DNA of 28,594 nt, taken from NCBI GenBank assembly GCA_033722675.1, contig JAWVYO010000025.1, positions 1 through 28,594 on the forward strand, given 5' to 3'. Source of the DNA: DATHYU01 sp033722675. GTDB taxonomy: Bacteria > Actinomycetota > Acidimicrobiia > Spongiisociales > UBA11373. This document shows positions 1-7,707 of the stretch, piece by piece (position 1 is the first letter of the stretch; the number at the start of each line of letters is the position of its first letter). The notes under the pieces were generated by a model, which worked only from the letters and a program-made list of their open reading frames with translations, ran no database searches and had not been told where the DNA came from. The position numbers and the translations under genes are program-made.

Positions 1-549
1 GCCGGTGGGTCGATCGCTTCGACCCCCTTCGGTGACAACGGCCAGCCGCTCGCCGATGGCGACTGCGCGATGCACCGCCAGGCGTCCTTCTTCGCCGCCT
101 TCTTCCCCGAGGGCGTCGGTGTGGGCCCGGGCGAGGCCATCGACGTGTTCTACTTCCCGGCCGTGGATCCCGCGACGCGTCCCGTGCTGACCGCCGGTAC
201 GTACGTCTCGGCGTTCCGTGACGCGCCCGAGGTGTGGGCCGTGATGGAGTACTTCGGCACCTCCTACTCGGAGGAGCGCCAGAAGGCCCAGGCAGCCCGC
301 GTCGGTGGTGGCCAGTCCGGCTACCTCTCGGCGAACACGACGCAGGACCTCAGCATCTACAACCCGCTCGAGCAGTCCTTCGTCGAGATCCTCCAGACCG
401 CCGATCCGGCCCGTTTCGACGGTTCGGACCTGATGCCGGCAGCCGTCGGCGCCGGTACGTTCTGGAGCGAGGGCACCAGCGCCGTCAACGGCGACAAGAC
501 CGTCGAAGAGGCGTTCGAGGCCATCGAGGCCTCCTGGCCCGACAGCTAA
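1..549 (+). CDS. Sugar ABC transporter substrate-binding protein, C-terminal part (AglE-like)
   Basis: This is the last 182 residues of an extracellular solute-binding protein, cut by the left edge; the reading frame is open from base 1 and ends in TAA at 547-549. The visible part has the look of the C-terminal lobe of family 1 (maltose/alpha-glucoside) binding proteins: a FFPEGVGVGPGEAIDVFYFPAVDP stretch interrupted by acidic and glycine residues, a block of paired aromatic residues, and an FWSEGTSAVNGDKTVEEAF tail in which short helices close the fold. Two permease genes of the AglF/AglG type follow on the same strand, so this protein most likely captures a sugar or oligosaccharide outside the membrane and delivers it to them. 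The signal peptide and ligand-binding N-lobe lie outside the window, so the substrate cannot be named. Alpha-glucosides are an inference from the permeases only. Confidence 0.8.
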   Translation, partial: AGGSIASTPFGDNGQPLADGDCAMHRQASFFAAFFPEGVGVGPGEAIDVFYFPAVDPATRPVLTAGTYVSAFRDAPEVWAVMEYFGTSYSEERQKAQAARVGGGQSGYLSANTTQDLSIYNPLEQSFVEILQTADPARFDGSDLMPAAVGAGTFWSEGTSAVNGDKTVEEAFEAIEASWPDS

Positions 550-573
550 GTCGCACCGCGACGAAACCGATGG

Positions 574-599
574 ACGGGGCGCCCTCCGGGGCGCCCCGT
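574..599 (+). terminator. GC-rich hairpin after the binding-protein gene
   Basis: An 11-bp perfect inverted repeat (ACGGGGCGCCC, 574-584, pairing with 589-599) closes on a TCCG loop and starts 25 nt after the stop codon. Only two T residues follow, so it is either a weak intrinsic terminator or an mRNA-stabilising hairpin. The second role would fit a binding protein made in excess over the permeases downstream. Confidence 0.6.
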
Positions 600-710
600 T
601 CGCGTGCCCACCCGATCACGCGGGGGTGCGTCCACACCACTCGTGACCTGGGCTGGAAGGCGTTCCAGATCCGGTCCGGCCTCCCGTGGCGAGCCATGGG
701 GGGAGGTCAC

Positions 711-716
711 TAGGAT
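711..716 (+). promoter_or_regulatory. Candidate -10 box for the permease genes
   Basis: TAGGAT fits the actinobacterial TANNNT consensus and lies 39 nt before the permease start codon. No clear -35 box is visible. If used, it gives a leader of about 33 nt, which includes an AGGGAGGG purine run at 746-753 directly before the ATG at 756. Confidence 0.35.
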
Positions 717-755
717 CGCCCGGAGAGGCGACGTCCATGTCGGACAGGGAGGGTC

Positions 756-2693
756 ATGGGCAAACTCATCGAGACGATCGTGGCGATCGTCGTCGCCGTG
801 GTGGCGAGCGGCGCGATCTTCATCGGAGCCAACGTGCTCTTCGACCAGGCACCGCGACGATGGTCGGCGTTCTCGACCGCCATCGGCGGCAGCGCCGGGT
901 TCTTCCTCTTCCTCATCCTCTGGGGCAACCAGGTCCTCACCCAGCCGCTGCTGTGGATCGTCCTCGGGACCGCGGTGGGCGCCGGCGTCGGCTACGCCCT
1001 GTCGGTCGTCGAGGACCCCGTCCCCCGGCTCGGGATCGGTGCGGGCGGCGGGGCCCTCATCGGCCTCATGGCCGGGATCGGCCTGGAGGAGACGACCATC
1101 CACACGGCCAACAACGGCACCGAGACGGTCGTCGGCCTGTACCCGGCGTTCGACATCGTCGCCCTCGTCGTCTGGACGGCGATCGGTGCGGTGATCGGGG
1201 CGGGGCTGTGGGCCGTCGGGAGCAAGCGTCAGCCGATCCAGCGCAAGCTGCTCCTGTGGGGCGGCCTGGGGTGGCTCTTCGGCGCCTTCGCCGCCCCGAC
1301 CCTCGGCGACGGTGAGGCCGTCTGGGTGATCCTCGCCCTCGCCGTCGGTTTCGGCCTCGTGGGGGCCGGCTTCGGCTCCTCGCCGAACCCCGACCTCCGG
1401 CGGCGCGACGAGATCGACCGCGGGTCGCGCAAGTACATCTTCCTCGCCCCGGCCCTCATCTTCATCGCCCTGTCCCTCGTCGTCCCCACCTTCCGGACCA
1501 TCTACCTGTCGTTCCTCGGGCGCTTCGGCGAGGAGGCCGTGGGCTTCCGGAACTTCTGGTCGATCTTCCAGGACGAGACGATCTTCAAGGTCGACGAGTG
1601 GACGCAGATGTTCGGCTCGCAGCTCTTCTGGATCGGGCTGATCCTCACGGTCCTCGGCATCGTCGCCGCCAAGGTCCTCGGCCGCCGGACCGGACACGAC
1701 TGGGAGTGGACCGGGACCTCGGCGGGCCCACTCACGTTCGGGATCTTCCTGCTCGCCTTCGGCATCTTCTCGGTGCTGCGGGGGACGATCTTCAACAACC
1801 TGTGGTGGGTCTTCGCGGTCACGATCCTCGCCACCTCCCTGGGCCTCGCGATCGCCGTGCTCGCCGACCGTTCGAAGGGCGAGTCGATCGCGAAGTCGAT
1901 CATCTTCTTACCCATGGCCATCTCGTTCGTGGGCGCGGGCATCATCTGGCGGTTCATGTACATCGCCCGGCCCGAGAACCGCGAGCAGACGGGTGTGCTG
2001 AACTCGGCATGGAAGCTGCTCGGCCAGCTGAGCGAATCGGACACATGGTCGCTCATCGTCTCCGCGATCCTGCTGGCGATCACGGCGGGGCTCGGCTGGC
2101 TCGCCTGGCGGGGCTACAAGTCGGGGACGAACGGGGTCACGGTGGGGTCGATCTTCACCGCGCTCCCGCTGCTGTGGATCGTGTACCGGCTCCTCATCGG
2201 GAGCGGCATCGGCGCCGACCCGGTCCTCGCCCCCAACGGTGAGGTCATCGGGTACGACACGATCATCTTCCTCCAGGAGACCCCCTTCAACAACGTCTGG
2301 TTGATGGTGGTCCTCATCTGGATCCAGACCGGGTTCACGATGGTCATCTTCTCGGCCGCCATCAAGGGCGTCCCCGCCGACCTCATCGAGGCGGCGAAGG
2401 TGGACGGGGCGACCGAGAGCCAGACCTTCTGGAGGGTGATCATCCCCCAGATCGCCACCACGATCGGCGTCGTCGTCACCACGCTCATCGTCCTCGTGAT
2501 GAAGGTGTTCGACATCGTCAAGGTGATGACGAACGGCAACTTCGACACGCAGGTCCTCGCCAACGAGATGTGGCAGCGGGCCTTCACCGAGTTCAACCTC
2601 GGCCTCGGCTCCGCCGTCGCCGTGGTGCTCTTCGTGTCGGTGCTCCCGGTGATGTGGCTGAACATTCGGCGGATGCAGGAGGTTGACGGATGA
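756..2693 (+). CDS. Sugar ABC transporter permease, enlarged MalF/AglF type
   Basis: This is an integral membrane subunit of a sugar importer, 645 residues long, whereas AglF-type permeases are usually around 300. The recognisable permease core starts near residue 226 (KYIFLAPALIFIALSLV), continues at 345-402 (including IIFLPMAISFVGAGIIWRF) and ends with the ATPase-coupling EAA loop at about 545-566 (EAAKVDGATESQTFWR). In front of the core is a glycine-rich hydrophobic domain of about 205 residues with some six membrane segments. Two further hydrophobic pairs are inserted at about 290-342 and 432-482. The ATG at 756 is preceded by an AGGGAGGG run, though only 2-3 nt separate them. The gene overlaps the next permease by 4 nt (ATGA), so the two are translationally coupled and presumably form a heterodimeric channel. 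The role is clear from the EAA loop and neighbours; the exact sugar is not. Confidence 0.85.
   Translation: MGKLIETIVAIVVAVVASGAIFIGANVLFDQAPRRWSAFSTAIGGSAGFFLFLILWGNQVLTQPLLWIVLGTAVGAGVGYALSVVEDPVPRLGIGAGGGALIGLMAGIGLEETTIHTANNGTETVVGLYPAFDIVALVVWTAIGAVIGAGLWAVGSKRQPIQRKLLLWGGLGWLFGAFAAPTLGDGEAVWVILALAVGFGLVGAGFGSSPNPDLRRRDEIDRGSRKYIFLAPALIFIALSLVVPTFRTIYLSFLGRFGEEAVGFRNFWSIFQDETIFKVDEWTQMFGSQLFWIGLILTVLGIVAAKVLGRRTGHDWEWTGTSAGPLTFGIFLLAFGIFSVLRGTIFNNLWWVFAVTILATSLGLAIAVLADRSKGESIAKSIIFLPMAISFVGAGIIWRFMYIARPENREQTGVLNSAWKLLGQLSESDTWSLIVSAILLAITAGLGWLAWRGYKSGTNGVTVGSIFTALPLLWIVYRLLIGSGIGADPVLAPNGEVIGYDTIIFLQETPFNNVWLMVVLIWIQTGFTMVIFSAAIKGVPADLIEAAKVDGATESQTFWRVIIPQIATTIGVVVTTLIVLVMKVFDIVKVMTNGNFDTQVLANEMWQRAFTEFNLGLGSAVAVVLFVSVLPVMWLNIRRMQEVDG
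2677..2683 (+). promoter_or_regulatory. Strong ribosome-binding site of the AglG-like gene
   Basis: AGGAGGT lies 6 nt before the ATG at 2690, inside the end of the upstream gene. It is a near-perfect anti-16S match and fixes the start. Confidence 0.8.
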
Positions 2694-3673
2694 CCCAGCA
2701 GACGACCCGTCAAGCGGACATGCGGTCGGCCAACGAGCGGGCCGCGTCCTCGAGCGGCCTCGGTCTCGGCATCTACCGCTTCCTGAAGGCGATCCCGACG
2801 TGGATCCTCTGGATCCTCGTGATCATCTGGAGCATCCCGACGTTCGGCCTGTTCGTGAACTCCTTCCGGACCCGGGACGCCCAGCGCGCCGAGGGATGGT
2901 GGACGGCGTTCACCGGCGGCACCGAGGGCTGGACCCTCGAGAACTACACGGAGGTCCTCGGCTCCGGCGTCACCGGCGGCATGTGGGACGCCCTGTTGAA
3001 CTCGTTCGCCATCGCGGTGCCGGCGACGATCATTCCGATCGCCATCGCGGCCTTCGCCGCGTACGCCTTCGCGTGGATCGAGTTCCGGGGTCGGGAATGG
3101 CTGTTCATCGTCACGGTGTCGCTGCTGGCGATCCCGCTGCAGACCGCCCTCATCCCGCTGCTCCAGATGTACTCGGGCGGCGCCCACTGGACGCTCCCGT
3201 TCCTGGACAAGACGATCACGTTGCTGCCGGACCTGAACCTGGCCGGGGACACCACCGCCGTGTGGCTCACCCACACCGGGTTCGGCCTGCCCTTCGCGAT
3301 CTTCCTGCTCCACAACTACATCTCGGGGCTGCCGAAGGACGTGTTCGAGTCGGCGTTCATCGACGGTGCCAACCACTTCACGATCTTCTGGCGGCTCGTC
3401 GTGCCGCTGTCGGTCCCCGTCATCGCGGCCTTCGCGATCTTCCAGTTCCTCTGGACCTGGAACGACTACCTGATCGCCCTCACCATGATCGGCGGCAACC
3501 GGAGCGAGCTGCCGGCCACGGTGGCCATCGCTTCGCTGGCAGGTGAGTTCGGCTTACGAGAACACGTCCTCTCCGCGGGCGCCTTCATCCAGGCGTTCGT
3601 CCCGATCGTCGTGTTCTTCGCCCTTCAGCGGTTCTTCGTGCGGGGCATCCTCGCCGGATCCGTCAAGGGCTAG
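2690..3673 (+). CDS. Sugar ABC transporter permease, MalG/AglG type
   Basis: This 327-residue permease is the second membrane subunit of the sugar importer. It has a basic N-terminal tail, then a first membrane helix at about 36-58 (TWILWILVIIWSIPTFGLF), a long extracytoplasmic stretch rich in Gly and Trp, and then five further helices. The EAA loop that contacts the ATPase reads FESAFIDGANHFTIFWRLVVPL in the C-terminal half, and FLWTWNDYLIALTMI follows it, which is characteristic of MalG-like subunits. It is of normal size for the family, unlike its partner. The start ATG overlaps the stop of the partner gene and has an ideal Shine-Dalgarno. No ATP-binding subunit or glycosidase follows: the gene is closed by a strong hairpin. 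The ATPase is probably a shared MsiK/UgpC-type protein encoded elsewhere, as is known in other actinobacteria. Confidence 0.9.
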   Translation: MTQQTTRQADMRSANERAASSSGLGLGIYRFLKAIPTWILWILVIIWSIPTFGLFVNSFRTRDAQRAEGWWTAFTGGTEGWTLENYTEVLGSGVTGGMWDALLNSFAIAVPATIIPIAIAAFAAYAFAWIEFRGREWLFIVTVSLLAIPLQTALIPLLQMYSGGAHWTLPFLDKTITLLPDLNLAGDTTAVWLTHTGFGLPFAIFLLHNYISGLPKDVFESAFIDGANHFTIFWRLVVPLSVPVIAAFAIFQFLWTWNDYLIALTMIGGNRSELPATVAIASLAGEFGLREHVLSAGAFIQAFVPIVVFFALQRFFVRGILAGSVKG

Positions 3674-3695
3674 CACTCGGAGGGAAGACCGAGCC

Positions 3696-3732
3696 CGACC
3701 GAACGGCCCGCCGAGTGCGGGCCGTTCGGTCG
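3696..3732 (+). terminator. Strong 15-bp hairpin closing the sugar-transport operon
   Basis: A perfect 15-bp inverted repeat (left arm CGACCGAACGGCCCG, 3696-3710; right arm 3718-3732) with a 7-nt loop begins 22 nt after the permease stop. There is no long T tract, as is usual for terminators in high-GC actinobacteria. Confidence 0.8.
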
Positions 3733-3766
3733 TTCGGCGCCGATGCGGGCATCGGATCCCCGCGGG

Positions 3767-3772
3767 TAGGGT
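3767..3772 (+). promoter_or_regulatory. Candidate -10 box of the cyclase gene
   Basis: TAGGGT lies 10 nt before the ATG at 3783, giving a leader of only a few nt. No Shine-Dalgarno is present in the intervening CCACCCTTCC. Confidence 0.5.
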
Positions 3773-3782
3773 CCACCCTTCC

Positions 3783-6623
3783 ATGACCACCTCGCCCCCG
3801 TCCGGGACCGTCTCCTTCCTCCTCACCGACGTCGAGGCCTCGACGCGGCTCTGGGAACGCGATGGGGAGGCGATGGACGCGAGCCTCGAGGTCCACGACG
3901 CGATCGTGCGTTCGGAGATCGATGCCCGCGGCGGGTACGTCTTCTCGACGGCCGGGGACTCCTTCGCCGCCGCGTTCCCGACGGCCGAGGGCGCCGTCGC
4001 CGCCGCCGTGGGGATCCAGCGACGTCTCCTGGCGACCGACTGGCCGGGCCCGGCGGTGCCGGTCCGCATGGGGATCCACACCGGCGAGACCCACGAACGC
4101 GACGGTGACTACTTCGGTCCGGTGGTGAATCGCACGGCGCGGATCATGTCGGCCGGTCACGGAGGGCAGGTCCTGCTGTCGTCGGTGTCCGCTGCCGGCG
4201 CCTCGGTCGAACTCGGCGACCTGGGAATCCACCACCTCGAGGATCTCGACGAGCCGGAGCACCTCTTCGAGGTCCGCCATCCCGACCTGCCCCGGATCGA
4301 TCGCCCGATCCGCACCGCCGACGTCCGGCGTCACAACCTCCCCGACTACCTGACGTCGTTCGTGGGCAGGGAGGAGCAGGCGGCCGACCTCGCCGACCTG
4401 ATGGCCACCGACCGGCTCGTCGTGCTCACCGGGGCCGGCGGGACCGGCAAGACCCGGCTGGCCGTCGAGGCCGCCAGGATCGCCGCCGGGACCCGGCCGG
4501 ACGGCGCCTGGCTCGTCGAACTGGCGCCGGTCACCAATCCGCATTTCATCATGACGACCATCGGCGAGACCTGGGGCCTGCGTCCCGGCGAGGGGGCGAC
4601 CATCGAGTCGGTCGTCGTCCGCTATCTGTGGGGCCGCACGCTGACGCTGATCATCGACAACTGCGAGCACCTGCTCGACGCCTCGGCCGCGGTGATCCGC
4701 GAGCTGCTCGACGCCTGCCCGCGGCTCTCGATCGTTGCCACGTCGCGCGAGTCGCTGGGCATCGCAGGCGAGACGACGGTGGTCGTCCCCGCGCTCGACC
4801 CGTCGAGGGCGGTCCGGCTCTTCGTCGACCGCGCGGCAGGGGCGCGTCCGGGCTGGGAGCCCACGGAGGCCGAGATGGAGGCGGTGACCCGCATCTGCAC
4901 GCTGATCGACGGCATTCCGCTGGGCCTGGAGCTGGCCGCGGCACGCCTTCGCAGCATGTCGGCGATCGAGCTCGCCGACCGTCTCGATCGATCGTTTCGG
5001 ATCGTGTCGGGTCCGGCCAAGTCGGTCCTGCCCCGGCATCGGACGCTGCGAGCGACGATCGACTGGTCCCACGACCTGCTCAAGCCCGACGAGCGGGCGG
5101 TGTTCCGGCGACTCGCCGTGTTCCTCGGGGGCTTCGATCTCGACGCCGCCGAGGCGGTCTGCTCGGGGGGTGGGGTCGAGGCGTGGGACGTCGTCGACCT
5201 CGTCGACTCGCTCGTCGACAAGTCGCTCGTGATCCCGCGCCACGACGGTGGGGGAACCACCCGGTTCCGGTTGCTGGAGCCGGTCCGCCAGTACGCCCAG
5301 GAACAGCTGGCACTGGCGGACGAGGCCGGGACGACCGCCGCCGCGCACGCCCACCACTACGCCGACCTGGTCGCCACCGCCGCCCCCCACATCCGGGGGC
5401 CCGAGCAGCCTCAGTGGTCGCGACGACTCGGCGTCGACTACGACAACATTCGCGGGGCGTTCGACACACTGCTCGCCGCCGGCGAGGTCGAGCGCTACCT
5501 GACGCTGGGCTTCGACCTCTTCGTCTTCCAGCAGCACCGGGGCATGCAGATCGAGGCGCGGACCCGGCTCCTGGCCGGGATCGAGGCCGCACCCGACGAC
5601 ATCGATCGCACCCTGCTGCTCCAGGCCTGGTTCGTGGTCGCCCTCTGTGGTGCAGAGATCACGGACCCCGGCGGGATCGACCACGCCCGCAGCGCCGTCG
5701 CCGTGGCCGAGACGATGGACGACCCCAATGCGCTGGGACGCGCCAGGCTGGCGCTGGCGGCCACCATCCGGCACGCCACCAGCGACCCCGAGTACCTGGA
5801 TCATCTCGTGGAGGCCCGCCGACTGCTCGAGGACCACCCCGAGCCGTTCTGGTGGGAACCGGACTGGGACGAGGCGTTGAACGCCCTCCTCATCGGGGTC
5901 TATCTGCCCCGGGAGGAGCCCAGGAAGGGCGAACACATCCGGCGGGCCGTCGAGCTCTTCGAACGGGCCGGGGACAGCGCGCTCATGGCCGCCTCCCTCG
6001 AGGCCACCGCGGGGCTGTGGGACCTCACCGACGACAACGGCCCGCTCGAGGCGAACGTCGGGCGGGCGGTCGAGATCCTGCGCGAACTCGACATCCCCTA
6101 CTGGTTGGGGCACGCCCTCCAGACCCTCGGGCACCTGCTGAACGTCGGGGGACGCCCGCAACCGGCGCAGGCGGTCCTGGGGGAGGCCCGGACCCTCCTC
6201 GAGGACTGCGGGGACCTCAACTGCTGGGCTGTCAGTACCCGAGGCATGACCACGGCCGAGCTGTCACTCGGCCGTCACCGGGGACCGGCGGCGCGAATGG
6301 TCGAGGTGATCGACCACCTACCGGTCCTCCCGCTCTCCGAAATCCACATCCCGCGCACCCTCGATCTCTGCGCCGAGATCCTGCTCGCGGCCGGTCACCA
6401 CGCCCGGGCGGCCATCGCGTTCGGCAAGGCGCTCGACGTGCCGCTGACCCGGGAAACGCCCTTCGGGCGGGAGGCCGGCCACGATCGGATCCGGCGCGGT
6501 CTCGAGGCCGCCATCGGGGCCGACGAGGCGGCCCGCCTCGAGGCCGAGGGGGCCGCCATGGACGCCGAAGCGGCGCTGGGCCGATGCCGGGACTGGCTGG
6601 CCGAGGGCGCCGCCGCCGATTGA
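3783..6623 (+). CDS. Class III nucleotide cyclase fused to NB-ARC-type ATPase and helical repeats
   Basis: This is a 946-residue cytoplasmic signalling protein. Residues 8-165 form a class III adenylate/guanylate cyclase homology domain: FLLTDVEAST carries the first metal aspartate (D16), STAGDS the second (D59), and YFGPVVNRTAR the transition-state residues (N116, R120). The lysine that usually precedes the GD motif and reads the adenine is replaced by serine (S55), so activity is uncertain. An NB-ARC/AAA-like ATPase follows, with Walker A GAGGTGKT (217-224), Walker B LTLIIDNCEH (D292), VATSRESL sensor (about 318-325) and GIPLGLELAAARL. The C-terminal half is alpha-helical and TPR-like. No C-terminal LuxR or other DNA-binding helix-turn-helix is seen. 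A longer reading frame extends upstream to 3543 but would overlap the permease and the terminator, so I chose 3783. It is convergent with the iron-transport operon. Its input signal is unknown. Confidence 0.85.
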   Translation: MTTSPPSGTVSFLLTDVEASTRLWERDGEAMDASLEVHDAIVRSEIDARGGYVFSTAGDSFAAAFPTAEGAVAAAVGIQRRLLATDWPGPAVPVRMGIHTGETHERDGDYFGPVVNRTARIMSAGHGGQVLLSSVSAAGASVELGDLGIHHLEDLDEPEHLFEVRHPDLPRIDRPIRTADVRRHNLPDYLTSFVGREEQAADLADLMATDRLVVLTGAGGTGKTRLAVEAARIAAGTRPDGAWLVELAPVTNPHFIMTTIGETWGLRPGEGATIESVVVRYLWGRTLTLIIDNCEHLLDASAAVIRELLDACPRLSIVATSRESLGIAGETTVVVPALDPSRAVRLFVDRAAGARPGWEPTEAEMEAVTRICTLIDGIPLGLELAAARLRSMSAIELADRLDRSFRIVSGPAKSVLPRHRTLRATIDWSHDLLKPDERAVFRRLAVFLGGFDLDAAEAVCSGGGVEAWDVVDLVDSLVDKSLVIPRHDGGGTTRFRLLEPVRQYAQEQLALADEAGTTAAAHAHHYADLVATAAPHIRGPEQPQWSRRLGVDYDNIRGAFDTLLAAGEVERYLTLGFDLFVFQQHRGMQIEARTRLLAGIEAAPDDIDRTLLLQAWFVVALCGAEITDPGGIDHARSAVAVAETMDDPNALGRARLALAATIRHATSDPEYLDHLVEARRLLEDHPEPFWWEPDWDEALNALLIGVYLPREEPRKGEHIRRAVELFERAGDSALMAASLEATAGLWDLTDDNGPLEANVGRAVEILRELDIPYWLGHALQTLGHLLNVGGRPQPAQAVLGEARTLLEDCGDLNCWAVSTRGMTTAELSLGRHRGPAARMVEVIDHLPVLPLSEIHIPRTLDLCAEILLAAGHHARAAIAFGKALDVPLTRETPFGREAGHDRIRRGLEAAIGADEAARLEAEGAAMDAEAALGRCRDWLAEGAAAD

Positions 6624-6632
6624 CCGTCGTCG

Positions 6633-6649
6633 CGCGCTGCCGGAGCGCG
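6633..6649. terminator. Small hairpin between convergent genes
   Basis: CGCGCT (6633-6638) pairs with AGCGCG (6644-6649) around a 5-nt loop in the 43-nt gap between the cyclase gene and the iron-transport operon. A 6-bp stem without a T tract is weak, but its position suits a bidirectional terminator. Confidence 0.3.
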
Positions 6650-6666
6650 GCCGCGGTCGTCGACGT

Positions 6667-7707
6667 TCAGCCCTCGCCGTGTTCCGCCGGGAAGGCCACG
6701 ACGTGATCGATCTCGACGTCCACGCGATCGCCGGGCCTGAGGACGGGGCCGGGGCCCATCCGCGACAGCAGCCGTCGGCCGTCGTCGAGCGAGAGGGTGA
6801 TCAGCTGGTCGTGGCCGTAGAACTCCCGGTCGACCACGAGGGCAGAGCCCGGGTCCGCCGGGGCGACGCGCACCGATTCGGGCCGGATCATGACCTCCAC
6901 GTCGCCCCGGAGCGGCGCGTCGATGGGGAAGGCGCCGAAGGGGGTCTCCACCCGGCCGTCGTGGGCCGTTCCGTCGACGAACTCGGCCTCGCCGAGGAAC
7001 CTGGCGACCCAGCAGTCGGTGGGCCGGTGGTAGAGCTCCGCCGGGTCGGCCACCTGGAGGACGGTGCCGTCGCGCATGACGGCGACGATGTCGCTCATGG
7101 CCAGCGCTTCCTCCTGGTCGTGGGTCACGAAGACGGCGGTGGCGCGCGCCTCGACGAGGATGGTGCGCACCTCCCGCCGGACCGCGTCGCGGCGGCGGGC
7201 GTCGAGGTTCGAGAAGGGCTCGTCGAGGAGGACGACGTCGGGTCGGGGGGCGAGCGCCCGGGCGAGGGCGACGCGCTGCTGTTCGCCGCCGGAGAGCTCG
7301 TGGGGCATGCGGCGTTCCGCGCCCGACAGCCCGACCATCTCGAGGACCTCGGCGATGCGGGTGCGTTCGTCCTCGCTCCCGTCGAGTCCGTACCCGACGT
7401 TGCCGGCCACGTCGAGGTGGGGGAAGAGCGCGTAGTGCTGGAACACCATGCCGACCCGGCGCCGTTCGGGCGGCGTCATGAGCCGGTCGTCCACGACCGT
7501 GCGGCCGGCGATCTCGACGATCCCCGAATCGGGTCGCTCGAATCCGGCGATCACCCGGAGGGCGGTGGTCTTGCCGGATCCCGACGGTCCGAGGAGACCG
7601 AGGACCCCGTGCGTGGGGGCCTCGAGCGTGAAGTCGCGCAGGGCGTCGACGGCTCCGTACTGCTTCGAGACGGCGAGGCACCGGATGGCGGGCGTGGCGT
7701 CGGTCAT
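6667..7707 (-). CDS. fbpC: Ferric iron ABC transporter ATP-binding protein (FbpC-like)
   Basis: This 346-residue ATPase powers the importer encoded just upstream. All nucleotide-binding motifs are intact: Walker A GPSGSGKTT (40-48), Q-loop FQHYALFPHLDV (from about 89), ABC signature LSGGEQQR (138-145), Walker B VVLLDEPFSNLD (158-169) and the switch histidine in FVTHDQEEA (H196). The last 110 residues form a TOBE-type domain, seen as short beta-rich stretches such as DVEVMIRPESVRVAP, typical of the FbpC/PotA/MalK branch. The ATG overlaps the permease stop by 4 nt (ATGA read on the minus strand). Operon position after a binding protein with a ferric-type tyrosine pair makes iron the likely cargo. 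The ATPase alone would also fit thiamine, polyamine or sulfate importers. It could in principle also serve other transporters. Confidence 0.88.
   Translation of the reverse strand: MTDATPAIRCLAVSKQYGAVDALRDFTLEAPTHGVLGLLGPSGSGKTTALRVIAGFERPDSGIVEIAGRTVVDDRLMTPPERRRVGMVFQHYALFPHLDVAGNVGYGLDGSEDERTRIAEVLEMVGLSGAERRMPHELSGGEQQRVALARALAPRPDVVLLDEPFSNLDARRRDAVRREVRTILVEARATAVFVTHDQEEALAMSDIVAVMRDGTVLQVADPAELYHRPTDCWVARFLGEAEFVDGTAHDGRVETPFGAFPIDAPLRGDVEVMIRPESVRVAPADPGSALVVDREFYGHDQLITLSLDDGRRLLSRMGPGPVLRPGDRVDVEIDHVVAFPAEHGEG

Noticed and set aside
549..755. Possible small gene in the 206-nt gap after the binding-protein gene
   Set aside because: The gap holds an 11-bp hairpin and a TAGGAT box; a short frame from the ATG at 736 continues antiphase into the permease gene and shows no protein-like features.
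3543..3782. Upstream in-frame start of the cyclase gene at 3543
   Set aside because: The added 80 residues overlap the end of the permease gene, read through the 15-bp hairpin and are Ser/Arg-rich without homology; the ATG at 3783 matches the normal cyclase N-terminus.
3663..6161. Long minus-strand reading frame of 832 residues opposite the cyclase gene
   Set aside because: It is antisense to a gene with clear conserved motifs, has a low-complexity composition rich in Arg, Gly, Asp and Pro, and shows no recognisable domain. Such frames are common shadows in high-GC DNA.
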